From assembly GCF_029360585.1 (NCBI RefSeq), contig NZ_JAQZSJ010000003.1, forward strand, positions 1-64,000: 64,000 bases of DNA. Reading direction: 5' to 3'. The DNA is from Cohnella caldifontis. Its GTDB lineage: Bacteria; Bacillota; Bacilli; Paenibacillales; Paenibacillaceae. Positions within the stretch are counted from its first letter, which is position 1, and the number at the start of each line of letters is the position of its first letter. Shown here piece by piece: positions 7,531 to 16,048 of the stretch. The notes under the pieces are model-generated. The model saw only the letters and a program-made list of their open reading frames with translations. It did not search any database and was not told the origin of the DNA. The position numbers and the translations under genes are program-made.

Positions 7531-8814
7531 GTGGAGAGACAGAATAGCAACTATCGGTGGGTCGTGCTGGCATGCATTTTGCTGAACTATTTCCTGATCG
7601 TGATTCAACGGACGGCCCCGGGACTCATCTCGGATCGATTAATGGCGGACTTCCATGTAACGGCTGCGACGATCGGAGTCTTGGCCAGCATTCAATTTCT
7701 TGCTTATGCGGGACTACAGATTCCCGTGGGCATTCTATCCGACCGCTATGGCCCGAATGGATTCCTCATCGCGGGGACTATATTGAACGGATTGGGCACG
7801 CTGCTATACAGCTTGGCTCCCCATGAATCGATCCTGCTGATCGCACGGCTGCTCGTGGGGATCGGGGATTCGACGATCTGGATCAATATGCTGTTGATTC
7901 TGGGCAGGTGGTTCCGGGCGAAGGAATTCGTGAAACTGATCGGCCTGGCCGGGGTGATCGGCAGTCTCGGCTTCCTTGCCGCGACGGCTCCGTTCTCGAA
8001 GTGGATCGCGACGGCGGGCTGGCGAGTGCCCTTCCTCGTATCGGGGATCTTGTTGATCCTGTGCGGCGGATTGCTCTACTATGTCCTGGTATGGAATCCT
8101 AAACGGCGGCCGGTCGGGAATTCGGGGAATTTTCCGGCAATCGCACCGGACGCGAAGGTCAAGCAGGAGCGGGACAAGGTAACCGCCGTGCTGGGGCGGA
8201 TTCTGGCCAATCGGCAAAGCTGGGCGGCATTCCTCTGCCATTTCGGCTTGGTCGGCACGTATGTCGGCTTCATTGGCTCGTGGGCGGTCCCGTACGGGAT
8301 GCACGTGTACGGGATGTCCCGCTCGGGCGCGAGCGGGCTGGTCATGGCCGGCCTCATCGGAGCGCTGGTCGGCGGGCCGACGGCGACTTGGCTGGCTTCC
8401 CGTATCGGCTCGATGAAGCGTCTATACGCCGTCTTCCACGCCGTCGCCTTCCTGAGCTGGATGGCCATCTTCCTGTGGGACGGAAAGCCGCCCGTCGCCG
8501 CCGCGACGGCGTTGTTCGTGCTGATCGGATTAGGCAACGGTTCGAGCGCCTTGACCTTCGCGGTCGTGCGCGATTCGTTCGATATCCGGGAGGCGGGAGT
8601 CGCCTCGGGCTTCGCCAATACCGGCGGGTTCCTCAGCGCGATTCTGCTGCCGAGCCTGTTCGGCCGGGTGCTGGATCGCTTCGCGGGCTCCGGGACGATC
8701 GCCGGGTATCATCAGGGTTTTCTCATCCCGGCGGCATTCGCCCTGATCGGTTTGTTCGGCGCATGGCTGCTGCGGGAGAACATGGACAAGCCCGATCGGG
8801 CGGGCGGCCGTTGA
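7531..8814 (+). CDS. MFS transporter
   Basis: A 427-aa protein with about twelve hydrophobic helices. MFS signature elements are visible: GILSDRYGPNGFLIAG after helix 2, LLVGIGDSTIWINMLLILGRWF around helix 4-5, and a central basic loop (WNPKRRPVG) between the two six-helix halves. The substrate is not evident; the general pattern is of the anion/nitrate-like or sugar-phosphate-like MFS groups, but this is not secure. The start is GTG at 7531 with GGGAG about 10 bp upstream. The stop overlaps the start of the MBL gene, so the two are translated together. Confidence 0.85.
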   Translation: MERQNSNYRWVVLACILLNYFLIVIQRTAPGLISDRLMADFHVTAATIGVLASIQFLAYAGLQIPVGILSDRYGPNGFLIAGTILNGLGTLLYSLAPHESILLIARLLVGIGDSTIWINMLLILGRWFRAKEFVKLIGLAGVIGSLGFLAATAPFSKWIATAGWRVPFLVSGILLILCGGLLYYVLVWNPKRRPVGNSGNFPAIAPDAKVKQERDKVTAVLGRILANRQSWAAFLCHFGLVGTYVGFIGSWAVPYGMHVYGMSRSGASGLVMAGLIGALVGGPTATWLASRIGSMKRLYAVFHAVAFLSWMAIFLWDGKPPVAAATALFVLIGLGNGSSALTFAVVRDSFDIREAGVASGFANTGGFLSAILLPSLFGRVLDRFAGSGTIAGYHQGFLIPAAFALIGLFGAWLLRENMDKPDRAGGR

Positions 8815-9692
8815 GGAGTCATGCGAAAGGGGAAATCGGTCTGCATGCGATTGATCAAATCGGCAATCGTTTTTGGTATATGACGCCCGTATCGGATACC
8901 GACCGTCCCATCTTGGGGATGGTCGTCGGCGATAAGAAGACGCTCATGATCGATGCGGGCAACTCGGAAAAGCACGCCCGCCGTTTTCTGGACGAGCTGC
9001 GCAAAAGGAACGTCCCCGATCCCGATCTGGTCGTGCTGACCCATTGGCATTGGGATCATATTTTCGGTCTTTCCGCATTAACGGACACCGTATCCATTGC
9101 TTCCAAAGAAACGAAAAAGGAAGTGGAAAAATTACGGCCGCTTTCTTGGTCGGATGAGGCATTGGATACGCGGGTCGAAGAAGGAACGGAAATCGAGTTT
9201 TGCGCCAATGCCATCAAAAAAGAATTCGCCGACGATCGAAATATCACGATCTTGTTACCGGACGTAGGATTCGAAAACCGATTGGAGATCGATCTCGGAG
9301 GAGTGACCTGCCTGTTGCAGCAAGTAGGAGGGAGTCATGCCTCCGATTCCGTCGTGGCGTATTTGAAAGAAGAGAAGCTTCTGTTTTTGGGAGACTGCAT
9401 GTATGCGGATATATATGCGGACCAAAGAAACTATAAAATCCATGAAACGATTCGGCTTCTCGATCAATTAGAGGCATTCGACGCGGAAACCTACATACTC
9501 TCCCATTGGAAACCGATCCCGAAAGAAGAATTCGATGCCGAAGTTACCATGCTGAGAACCGTTGCTGCCTTTACGGATTCTTTTAAAGGCAACAAACGAA
9601 AGATCATAGCGGAATATAAAAACGCCGTTGGCAGGGACCTTTCCGAAGACGAATTGCAAGTCATCGATGAATTCGTGAATGGGTATTCGTAA
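8811..9692 (+). CDS. MBL-fold metallohydrolase
   Basis: A 293-aa metallo-beta-lactamase-fold protein. The metal motif THWHWDH lies near residue 83-89, with further ligands in the GGSHASDS, FLGDCMYAD and ILSHWKP segments, so a two-metal hydrolase site looks complete. The family acts on thioesters, lactones or phosphodiesters; the substrate here is unknown. TTG at 8811 is proposed as the start because it overlaps the MFS stop (TTGA) and gives MRSHAKGEIGLHAIDQIGNRFWYM; there is no other start before ATG 8880, which would remove the first strand. Confidence 0.8.
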   Translation: MRSHAKGEIGLHAIDQIGNRFWYMTPVSDTDRPILGMVVGDKKTLMIDAGNSEKHARRFLDELRKRNVPDPDLVVLTHWHWDHIFGLSALTDTVSIASKETKKEVEKLRPLSWSDEALDTRVEEGTEIEFCANAIKKEFADDRNITILLPDVGFENRLEIDLGGVTCLLQQVGGSHASDSVVAYLKEEKLLFLGDCMYADIYADQRNYKIHETIRLLDQLEAFDAETYILSHWKPIPKEEFDAEVTMLRTVAAFTDSFKGNKRKIIAEYKNAVGRDLSEDELQVIDEFVNGYS

Positions 9693-9709
9693 TTTCGATT
9701 TTAATGTAA

Positions 9710-9775
9710 ATTTTAACATATAAGGGCAGATGAGCCGCCTTTTCGGGTGGTTCTTCTGCCCTTATATGTTAAAAT
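9710..9775. repeat. 21-bp perfect inverted repeat (long hairpin)
   Basis: ATTTTAACATATAAGGGCAG (9710-9729, plus one further A) is repeated exactly in reverse complement at 9755-9775. The 24-base loop contains a second stem, GAGCCGCC against GGTGGTTC. It lies between the MBL gene and the peptidase at 9809. It may be a terminator for both directions or a small mobile-element relic. Confidence 0.7.
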
Positions 9776-9808
9776 ATCGGAATGTAAGATGAACCCGGAG
9801 GTGCAAAT

Positions 9809-12241
9809 TTGAAAAAGCTACAACGTTTCACCGCCCTTTTGTCAGCGTTAATATTATCCCTCAGCATTGGACTCGCGAATGCGCATGCAGCCGGCGATCC
9901 GTTGATCACAAGGGGGCAACTGGCCGCCTTGATCAATGAGACGTTCCGGATTACGGGGGACGAGTCGAAATCGGCTTTTTCCGACGTACCCGCGAGCGAC
10001 GCGAATGCCAAGGATATCGCGATCGCCGCAGCTGCCGGATATATGAAAGGGACCGGAGCGAATCGGTTCCAGCCGAATTCGAACGTTACCGGGCCGCAAT
10101 TGGCCGTTATCGCTTGTCAAATCCTTTCCTGGAAAGGCATCGAGGCAAACGGCAGCGCCGCGGACATCCCGGCATGGGCCGCTCCGTATTATGCGGCGCT
10201 TGACGACTTCGGATTGCTTGACGATTTGGGGCTTCCTGCCGACTACGTCACCTACGAACAAGCGCAGCGATTTTTGGCGAAATTGTCTTACGTGGCGCAA
10301 GCAGCGGCCAATAATCCCTACGGGGCTAAGCAAGTCGGTTTGAAGGACGACTTCTACCTCTACACCAATCGGAAATACGTGGCCGATCCGGTGATCCATC
10401 CCGGTTATCCGATGGCGGGAACTTTCGTTGATGTCATGAAGAAAGTAGACGGCACCGGATCCGAAATCATGAAACAGCTGCTGCAGGACAAAGCTGCCGC
10501 GGCCAGCGGATCTCCGGAATGGAGAGCGGCCGAAATTTACGCGATGTATACCGATACGGCCGCGAGAGAGAAGGGCATGGATAAGCTTCGTCCTTATTTG
10601 GATGAATTGTATGCCGTGAAAGACGTTGCGGGTTTGAGAGCGATCGCCGAAAAGTATTCGGATCGGTTCAACTTCATCCCCTTTATCGGTTTTGCGCCGA
10701 TTGAAGATACGTTGGGCGACCGAACGAAATACGCGGCGGCCTTCTTGGGAACGGGATTGGGTCTGGGCACGCCGCTGTATTATTCCGACGATGCGTCGAT
10801 GGCGAACGTTCAGAAGGCATATCAGGAATACATTCAGCGGGTGTTAAGCTACAGCGGCGAGAAAGATCGGCTTCCCGATCGGGCAAAGGCGATATTCGAA
10901 CTGGAGAAACGGCTTTCCGCCAAGGCGACGCCGCCGGAACAAATGCAAGATCCGAAAGCTTTGTTTAAGAAGTCCACATGGGAAGAAGTGAAGAAGGCAA
11001 CGCCGAACTCCGGGCTGGCCGAAATGGCGATCCAGTTATACGGCTTGCCGGCCGACATGACGGTGTACTCTCCCGAGCATGAATATATCCGGTTCGCCGA
11101 CAGCCTCATCACCGATCAAAACCTGCAGGCGATCAAAGATTTGCTGGCCGTAAGCGCGTTCCAGGAATACGCGGCCGCGTTTTCCGAATCCACGCAAAGC
11201 TTCGAGGACGATCTGGCCAAAGCGATGATGGGCATCGTACCCGAGAAGCTTCCGCTGGAAGAACGGGCGGCCGCCTTGGCGCAAAGCGTGGAACCGCAAG
11301 CGTTCGACAAAGTGTTCGTCGGCAAGTATTTTCCCGAGTCCAGCAAAATCGACGTAAAGGACATCGTCAGCGAGATCATCGCGAAATACGAAGTCCGGAT
11401 CCAAGCCCTTGACTGGATGAGCGCCGATACGAAAGCCAAGGCCATCGAGAAGCTGAAAGACATGAACGTATACATCGGCTATCCCGACGAATGGAAACCG
11501 GCGCCTTCCTATACCTTCCCTAGCAAGGCAGACGGCGGCACCTTGATCGACGCGCTGATGAGCATGAACGCCGCCATGGATGCGGCAGCAAAAGAAGCGA
11601 TGAAGAAGCCGTATTCCTTGGACATCTGGAGCATGCTGCCGGTCATGACGGTGAACGCGTTCTACAATCCTTCGACGAACAGCATCATTTTCCCGGCCGC
11701 GATCCTGCAAGCGCCTTTCTATGATCCGAAGGCGAGCCGGGAGCAGAACTTGGGCAGCATCGGGGCGATTATCGGCCACGAAATCTCCCATGCCTTCGAC
11801 GTCAACGGCGCTCAATACGACAAAGACGGCAATCTGGTCAATTGGTGGACGGAGGCCGACTACGCCGAATTCCGGAAGCGTACGGCAAAATTGGCGGAAG
11901 AGCTGTCCGGCATCGAATTCGTTCCCGGAAATAAGGTCAACGGCGAGCTGACGCTGGCGGAAACGATAGCGGATTTAGGCGGCCTGTCGTGCGTCCTCGA
12001 TATTGCGGACGACAACCCCGATGCGGACCTCTCCCAAGTGTTCGAGGGATTCTCGCGCGCGTTTGCGTCCTGGATGCCGGTAGAGCTGATCGTCGGGAAT
12101 CTGCAGATCGATCCCCATGCGCCGAATAAAGTAAGGGTGAATTTCGTCCTGCAAATGCTCGACGAATTCTACGACGTGTATCACGTTACGGAAAAAGACG
12201 GGATGTACGTGTCGCCGGACCGGCGCATTTCCATCTGGTAA
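9809..12241 (+). CDS. Secreted SLH-domain M13 family metallopeptidase
   Basis: An 810-aa protein. Residues 1-28 form a signal peptide ending ANAHA. About 30-165 resembles one or two S-layer homology repeats (TRGQLAALINETFRITG, FSDVPASD, AAGYMKGTGANRFQPNSNVT), which would bind the secondary cell wall polymer. The rest is a neprilysin-like M13 domain: VNAFYNPSTNSIIFPAAIL, zinc motif HEISH at 657-661, third ligand in ETIADLGG (Glu718), DPHAPNKVRVN near the end and the terminal Trp. All zinc ligands are present, so activity is likely. It would cleave small peptides at the cell surface. AACCCGGAGG precedes the ATG. It is monocistronic, ended by the hairpin at 12261. Confidence 0.9.
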   Translation: MKKLQRFTALLSALILSLSIGLANAHAAGDPLITRGQLAALINETFRITGDESKSAFSDVPASDANAKDIAIAAAAGYMKGTGANRFQPNSNVTGPQLAVIACQILSWKGIEANGSAADIPAWAAPYYAALDDFGLLDDLGLPADYVTYEQAQRFLAKLSYVAQAAANNPYGAKQVGLKDDFYLYTNRKYVADPVIHPGYPMAGTFVDVMKKVDGTGSEIMKQLLQDKAAAASGSPEWRAAEIYAMYTDTAAREKGMDKLRPYLDELYAVKDVAGLRAIAEKYSDRFNFIPFIGFAPIEDTLGDRTKYAAAFLGTGLGLGTPLYYSDDASMANVQKAYQEYIQRVLSYSGEKDRLPDRAKAIFELEKRLSAKATPPEQMQDPKALFKKSTWEEVKKATPNSGLAEMAIQLYGLPADMTVYSPEHEYIRFADSLITDQNLQAIKDLLAVSAFQEYAAAFSESTQSFEDDLAKAMMGIVPEKLPLEERAAALAQSVEPQAFDKVFVGKYFPESSKIDVKDIVSEIIAKYEVRIQALDWMSADTKAKAIEKLKDMNVYIGYPDEWKPAPSYTFPSKADGGTLIDALMSMNAAMDAAAKEAMKKPYSLDIWSMLPVMTVNAFYNPSTNSIIFPAAILQAPFYDPKASREQNLGSIGAIIGHEISHAFDVNGAQYDKDGNLVNWWTEADYAEFRKRTAKLAEELSGIEFVPGNKVNGELTLAETIADLGGLSCVLDIADDNPDADLSQVFEGFSRAFASWMPVELIVGNLQIDPHAPNKVRVNFVLQMLDEFYDVYHVTEKDGMYVSPDRRISIW

Positions 12242-12260
12242 GGAACCGATCATCACAATG

Positions 12261-12289
12261 AAGGGGCACCCGCTAGGGTGCCCCTTATT
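12261..12289 (+). terminator. Rho-independent terminator
   Basis: AAGGGGCACCC, loop GCTA, GGGTGCCCCTT, then ATTT. Perfect 11-bp stem between the peptidase and the convergent araR gene. Confidence 0.8.
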
Positions 12290-12310
12290 TCTCATGAAAC
12301 CGTTCGATCC

Positions 12311-13423
12311 TTATTCCGCTTCGATCGCTTTGACGGTTTCGCCTTCGACGAGTTCGGGTTTATAGAAGGTGGTCGCGGGCAGATCCCTTTTTCCTTGCAG
12401 CCGCTTGATGATCCAGTCCGCCGCGTCGCGTCCCATCCGTTCCTGCGGGTGCGTAAGCGTAGCGAGTTTCATATTCGCGCTTTTGGCGATATACGAATTG
12501 TCCTGGCCGATGATCGACAGTTCGTCCGGAATGGAGATTCCCATTCGTCTGCAAACTTGTATGAGTTCCAATCCGACCTCGTCGTTGTAGCATACGATCG
12601 CGGTTAATCCATCCGAATGATCGTGAAGAAATTTCTCCAAGTTCGCCGACAAATCGGGTTTCGTCGCCGTATCGAAAGAAAGCACATGCTCGGGATGGAA
12701 CCTTAATTTGGCTTCCCCAAGCGCCTTGATGAACCCTTTCATTCGATACTTCCCCTGCAAGTCGTCCATTTTGGCGATAATGCCGATTCGGGTATGCCCT
12801 TTGGCAATCAGCTCGCCGGTTGCCAGATAGCTGGACAACACATCGTCCAGACAGAAGAAAGGGACATCCAATTCTTCATAGTAGGCATTGATCATGACGA
12901 AGGGGACCTCTTGCTCTTGAAACGACAAGTAGTAGGCGATATTGGGATTGTAAACGTTGCTTCTGGTGGGTTCGACGATCAGTCCGTCCACGCCGTAGGA
13001 CAGCATCATTTCCAGCGCCTTTTTTTCTTGCGCGACATCATTGTTCGTACTGGCCAGCAGCAACGAATAGTTATCTTCGTTTAGTCGGCTTTCGATGCCG
13101 CGGATAATGGAAGGGAAGATATAGTCCGAGATATAGGTCGTGATGACGCCGATCGTTTTATTCGCCGGTTTGCCGTTCGATCTCGACCTGTACTGGCTGC
13201 TGACGTATGTTCCGGATCCCTTCTCGCTTCGGAGAAACCCTTCGTTCGATAACTCAAGAATCGCCGTACGGACAGTCTGCCGGCTGACATTGTAGATCTC
13301 CTGCAGGGCGGACTCCGTAGGGATTTGATCGCCCGCTTTGTACGTCCCCGACAAAATATCGCTTTTAATATCATCAATGATGATCTGGTACTTCGGCTTC
13401 ACGCAGACCACTTCTTTCATCAT
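12311..13423 (-). CDS. araR: Arabinose-operon repressor AraR (GntR-LacI type)
   Basis: The N-terminal 75 residues form a GntR winged helix (YKAGDQIPTESALQEIYNVSRQTVRTAILEL, SEKGSGTYVSSQY). From about residue 85 a LacI/GalR-type periplasmic-binding fold follows (KTIGVITTYISDYIFPSIIRGIE, GVDGLIVEP, ERMGRDAADWIIKRLQGK). This fusion is the AraR architecture: it represses arabinose genes until L-arabinose binds. The gene diverges from araB-araD-araA, and consensus AraR operators lie before both. The ATG pair at 13423 has no ribosome site; GTG at 13402 would give MKPKYQ, closer to typical AraR N-termini, so the start is uncertain. Confidence 0.93.
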   Translation of the reverse strand: MMKEVVCVKPKYQIIIDDIKSDILSGTYKAGDQIPTESALQEIYNVSRQTVRTAILELSNEGFLRSEKGSGTYVSSQYRSRSNGKPANKTIGVITTYISDYIFPSIIRGIESRLNEDNYSLLLASTNNDVAQEKKALEMMLSYGVDGLIVEPTRSNVYNPNIAYYLSFQEQEVPFVMINAYYEELDVPFFCLDDVLSSYLATGELIAKGHTRIGIIAKMDDLQGKYRMKGFIKALGEAKLRFHPEHVLSFDTATKPDLSANLEKFLHDHSDGLTAIVCYNDEVGLELIQVCRRMGISIPDELSIIGQDNSYIAKSANMKLATLTHPQERMGRDAADWIIKRLQGKRDLPATTFYKPELVEGETVKAIEAE

Positions 13424-13437
13424 CGTACAGGTTTAAA

Positions 13438-13453
13438 AGTTGTACGTACATTT
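13438..13453. promoter_or_regulatory. AraR operator before araR
   Basis: TTGTACGTACATT matches the AraR consensus ATTTGTACGTACAAAT. It sits 15 bp upstream of araR, fitting autoregulation. Confidence 0.85.
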
Positions 13454-13591
13454 TAGCATGAAGTTCGTCATTTGAAAATGTAACGTCATCTTTTGTCGGA
13501 AAATGGTGTCTTTAACTCGGCTGCAAATAAATTCAATGATTATTGAGGATCATTCTCGCCTCTATTATGTATGTATAAATAACAGTACATA

Positions 13592-13620
13592 TTGACATAT
13601 GTACGTACAAAAAATATACT
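13592..13620 (+). promoter_or_regulatory. araBDA promoter with AraR operator in the spacer
   Basis: TTGACA (13592-13597) and TATACT (13615-13620) are 17 bp apart. The operator ATATGTACGTACAAAA (13597-13612) fills the spacer, so bound AraR would block polymerase directly. Confidence 0.9.
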
Positions 13621-13681
13621 CGAGTTGTCGGTAGAGAAAGCGTCTTCTTTATGACTTGCAGTTCTCGGAAAGGGGACTTTC

Positions 13682-15304
13682 GTGAACATGAATGATATGG
13701 AACGGAAAGACGCGATTGCCAAGGGTGACACCTCGCTGGGCATCGAATTCGGATCTACGCGGATTAAAGCGGTGCTGATCGATCGTCGCTTCCGGACGAT
13801 CGCATCGGGGAGCTATGAATGGGAAAACAAGTTGAAGGACGGATACTGGACATACGATCAGAAGGATATTCTAACGGGTCTCCAGACCGCTTATCGAGAG
13901 TTGAAGCGGGACGTGGACAAGAAATACGGCGTCACGCTCCGGACCGTCGGTTCGATCGGCTTCTCCGCCATGATGCACGGTTATATGGCATTCGACCGCA
14001 AGGGCGAACTGCTGGTGCCGTTTCGTACCTGGCGCAACTCCACGACCGGCGCCGCCGCGAGGAAACTGACGGAGTCGTTCCGGTTCAATATCCCTGAGCG
14101 CTGGAGCATCGCCCATTTATATCAGGCCATATTGAACGAAGAAGAACATGTGCCGCACATTGATTACGTGACGACGCTGTCCGGATACATCCACTGGCTG
14201 TTGACCGGCCGTAAAGCGATCGGGATCGGAGATGCATCCGGCATGTTCCCGATCGATGAAGCCGCCCGTAACTACCATCCGTCGATGGTTAAGCAATTCG
14301 ATGAGCTCGTCGCGGGAAAAGGTTATCCATGGAAGCTGGAGGATCTCCTGCCCCAAGTGTACCTCTCCGGCCAGCAAGCCGGCGAACTGACGGCATCGGG
14401 GGCCGGCATCCTGGACCCCGAGGGGGATTTGCAGCCGGGCATTCCTCTCTGTCCTCCCGAAGGCGATGCCGGAACGGGCATGGTAGCGACGAACAGCGTG
14501 CGGAAGCGCACCGGCAACATTTCCGTCGGCACTTCCGTCTTCGCGATGATCGTATTGGAGAAAGAATTATCCAAGGTTTATCCCGAGATCGATATGGTCA
14601 CGACGCCAAGCGGCAGCCCGGTCGCGATGGCGCATGCGAACAACTGCTCCAGCGATCTCAACGCGTGGATGGATTTGTTCCGCGAATTTGCCGATGCCAT
14701 GGGTTATGGCGCGGACTCCGGAAAGCTGTTCAGCGTGTTGCTGAATAAGGCGTTGGAAGCCGATCCGGACGGCGGAGGCTTGCTCAGCTACGGTTATCTC
14801 TCGGGCGAGAACATTACGGGGCTCGAGCAAGGCCGGCCGTTATTCGTGCGTTCGCCTGAAAGCCAGTTCAATCTCGCGAACTTCATGCGTACGCACATCT
14901 TCGCGGCGTTCGGCGCTTTGAAGATCGGAATGGATATCCTGACCGAGAATGAACGGGTGGCCATCGACAGCATACTGGCTCACGGGGGCCTCTTTAAGAC
15001 CCCTGTCGTCGGGCAGAGATTGCTGGCCGCCGCGCTGAACGTACCGGTGTCGGTCATGTCCACGGCCGGAGAAGGCGGAGCATGGGGAATGGCGCTTCTG
15101 GCCTCTTACCTGATCAACCAAGGCCCGGGAGAAAGCTTGGAAGATTTCCTTCAGCAGAAGGTGTTCCAAGATGTCGCGGGTGAAGAGATCGCTCCGGATG
15201 CAACGGACGTACAAGGATTTGAAGCATTCATCGAACGGTATCGGGCAGGGCTGGCCATCGAACGGGCTGCCGTGGACCATTTGCTGGAGAACGGGAGGGC
15301 TTAA
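13682..15304 (+). CDS. araB: FGGY-family L-ribulokinase
   Basis: A 540-aa FGGY carbohydrate kinase: an N-terminal phosphate-binding start ([17 protein letters not shown]), a catalytic-region [13 protein letters not shown], and the C-terminal [20 protein letters not shown] nucleotide domain. The sequence belongs to the xylulokinase-like branch rather than the classical E. coli AraB form, but its place ahead of araD and araA under AraR control makes L-ribulose the probable substrate (ATP-dependent 5-phosphorylation). GTG 13682 has AAAGGGGA about 8 bp upstream; ATG 13688 is also possible. The stop lies 2 bp before araD. Confidence 0.88.
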   Translation: MNMNDMERKDAIAKGDTSLGIEFGSTRIKAVLIDRRFRTIASGSYEWENKLKDGYWTYDQKDILTGLQTAYRELKRDVDKKYGVTLRTVGSIGFSAMMHGYMAFDRKGELLVPFRTWRNSTTGAAARKLTESFRFNIPERWSIAHLYQAILNEEEHVPHIDYVTTLSGYIHWLLTGRKAIGIGDASGMFPIDEAARNYHPSMVKQFDELVAGKGYPWKLEDLLPQVYLSGQQAGELTASGAGILDPEGDLQPGIPLCPPEGDAGTGMVATNSVRKRTGNISVGTSVFAMIVLEKELSKVYPEIDMVTTPSGSPVAMAHANNCSSDLNAWMDLFREFADAMGYGADSGKLFSVLLNKALEADPDGGGLLSYGYLSGENITGLEQGRPLFVRSPESQFNLANFMRTHIFAAFGALKIGMDILTENERVAIDSILAHGGLFKTPVVGQRLLAAALNVPVSVMSTAGEGGAWGMALLASYLINQGPGESLEDFLQQKVFQDVAGEEIAPDATDVQGFEAFIERYRAGLAIERAAVDHLLENGRA

Positions 15305-15306
15305 CG

Positions 15307-16002
15307 GTGTTGGAACGTCTGAAAGAAGAAGTGTATCAAGCGAATCTGGATCTCCCCAAACACGGACTCGTGAAATTCACATGGGGCAATGCAAGCGGAA
15401 TCGATCGGGAAAGCGGCCTTTTCGTCATTAAACCGAGCGGAGTCAGCTACGAAACGTTGAAACCGAGCGATATGGTGGTGGTCGATCTCGACGGCAAGGT
15501 CGTTGAGGGGAATTTGAGACCGTCCTCCGATACCGCGACTCATGCCGTGTTATACAAGCACTATCCGCAGATCGGGGGCATCGTGCATACCCACTCGACC
15601 TGGGCCACGATCTGGGCGCAAGCCGGGCTTGACGTGCCGGTTATGGGAACGACGCATGCCGACACCTTCTACGGTACCGTCCCCTGCGCCCGTTTCCTGA
15701 ACCAAGAAGAGATCGACCGGGGATACGAAGCCGAGACGGGCCGCGTCATCATCGAAACTTTCGAGCAACGGGGCTTGGACGTCATGGCCATTCCGGCTGT
15801 CCTGCTCCAAGGACACGCGCCTTTCACCTGGGGAAAAGACGTGAAATCGGCGGTCGTGAACAGCGTCGTGCTGGAAGAGGTTTGCAAGATGAATTTATAC
15901 GCGCGTCAGTTGAATCATTTCGCGAAAGAATTGCCGCAAGGCATTCTGGATAAACACTATCTCCGCAAACACGGGAAAGACGCCTACTACGGGCAGAAGT
16001 AA
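15307..16002 (+). CDS. araD: L-ribulose-5-phosphate 4-epimerase
   Basis: A 231-aa class II aldolase-fold enzyme converting L-ribulose-5-phosphate to D-xylulose-5-phosphate. The near-canonical start MLERLKEEVYQANLDLPK, the KFTWGNASGIDRESG loop, VIKPSGV, SSDTATHAVLYKHYP, the zinc histidines in VHTHSTWATIWAQ, and GHAPFTWGKD are all present. GTG 15307 follows GGGAGG with 8 bp spacing. It lies 2 bp after araB and 46 bp before araA. Confidence 0.96.
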   Translation: MLERLKEEVYQANLDLPKHGLVKFTWGNASGIDRESGLFVIKPSGVSYETLKPSDMVVVDLDGKVVEGNLRPSSDTATHAVLYKHYPQIGGIVHTHSTWATIWAQAGLDVPVMGTTHADTFYGTVPCARFLNQEEIDRGYEAETGRVIIETFEQRGLDVMAIPAVLLQGHAPFTWGKDVKSAVVNSVVLEEVCKMNLYARQLNHFAKELPQGILDKHYLRKHGKDAYYGQK

Positions 16003-16048
16003 TGGAATGGTGAACGATATTTCATAATGGGAAAAGAGGATGATCGGG

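Noticed and set aside
8280-8810. Extended N-terminus of the MBL gene into the MFS gene
   Set aside because: The extension is an off-frame shadow of the MFS gene; TTG 8811 overlapping the MFS stop gives the normal family start.
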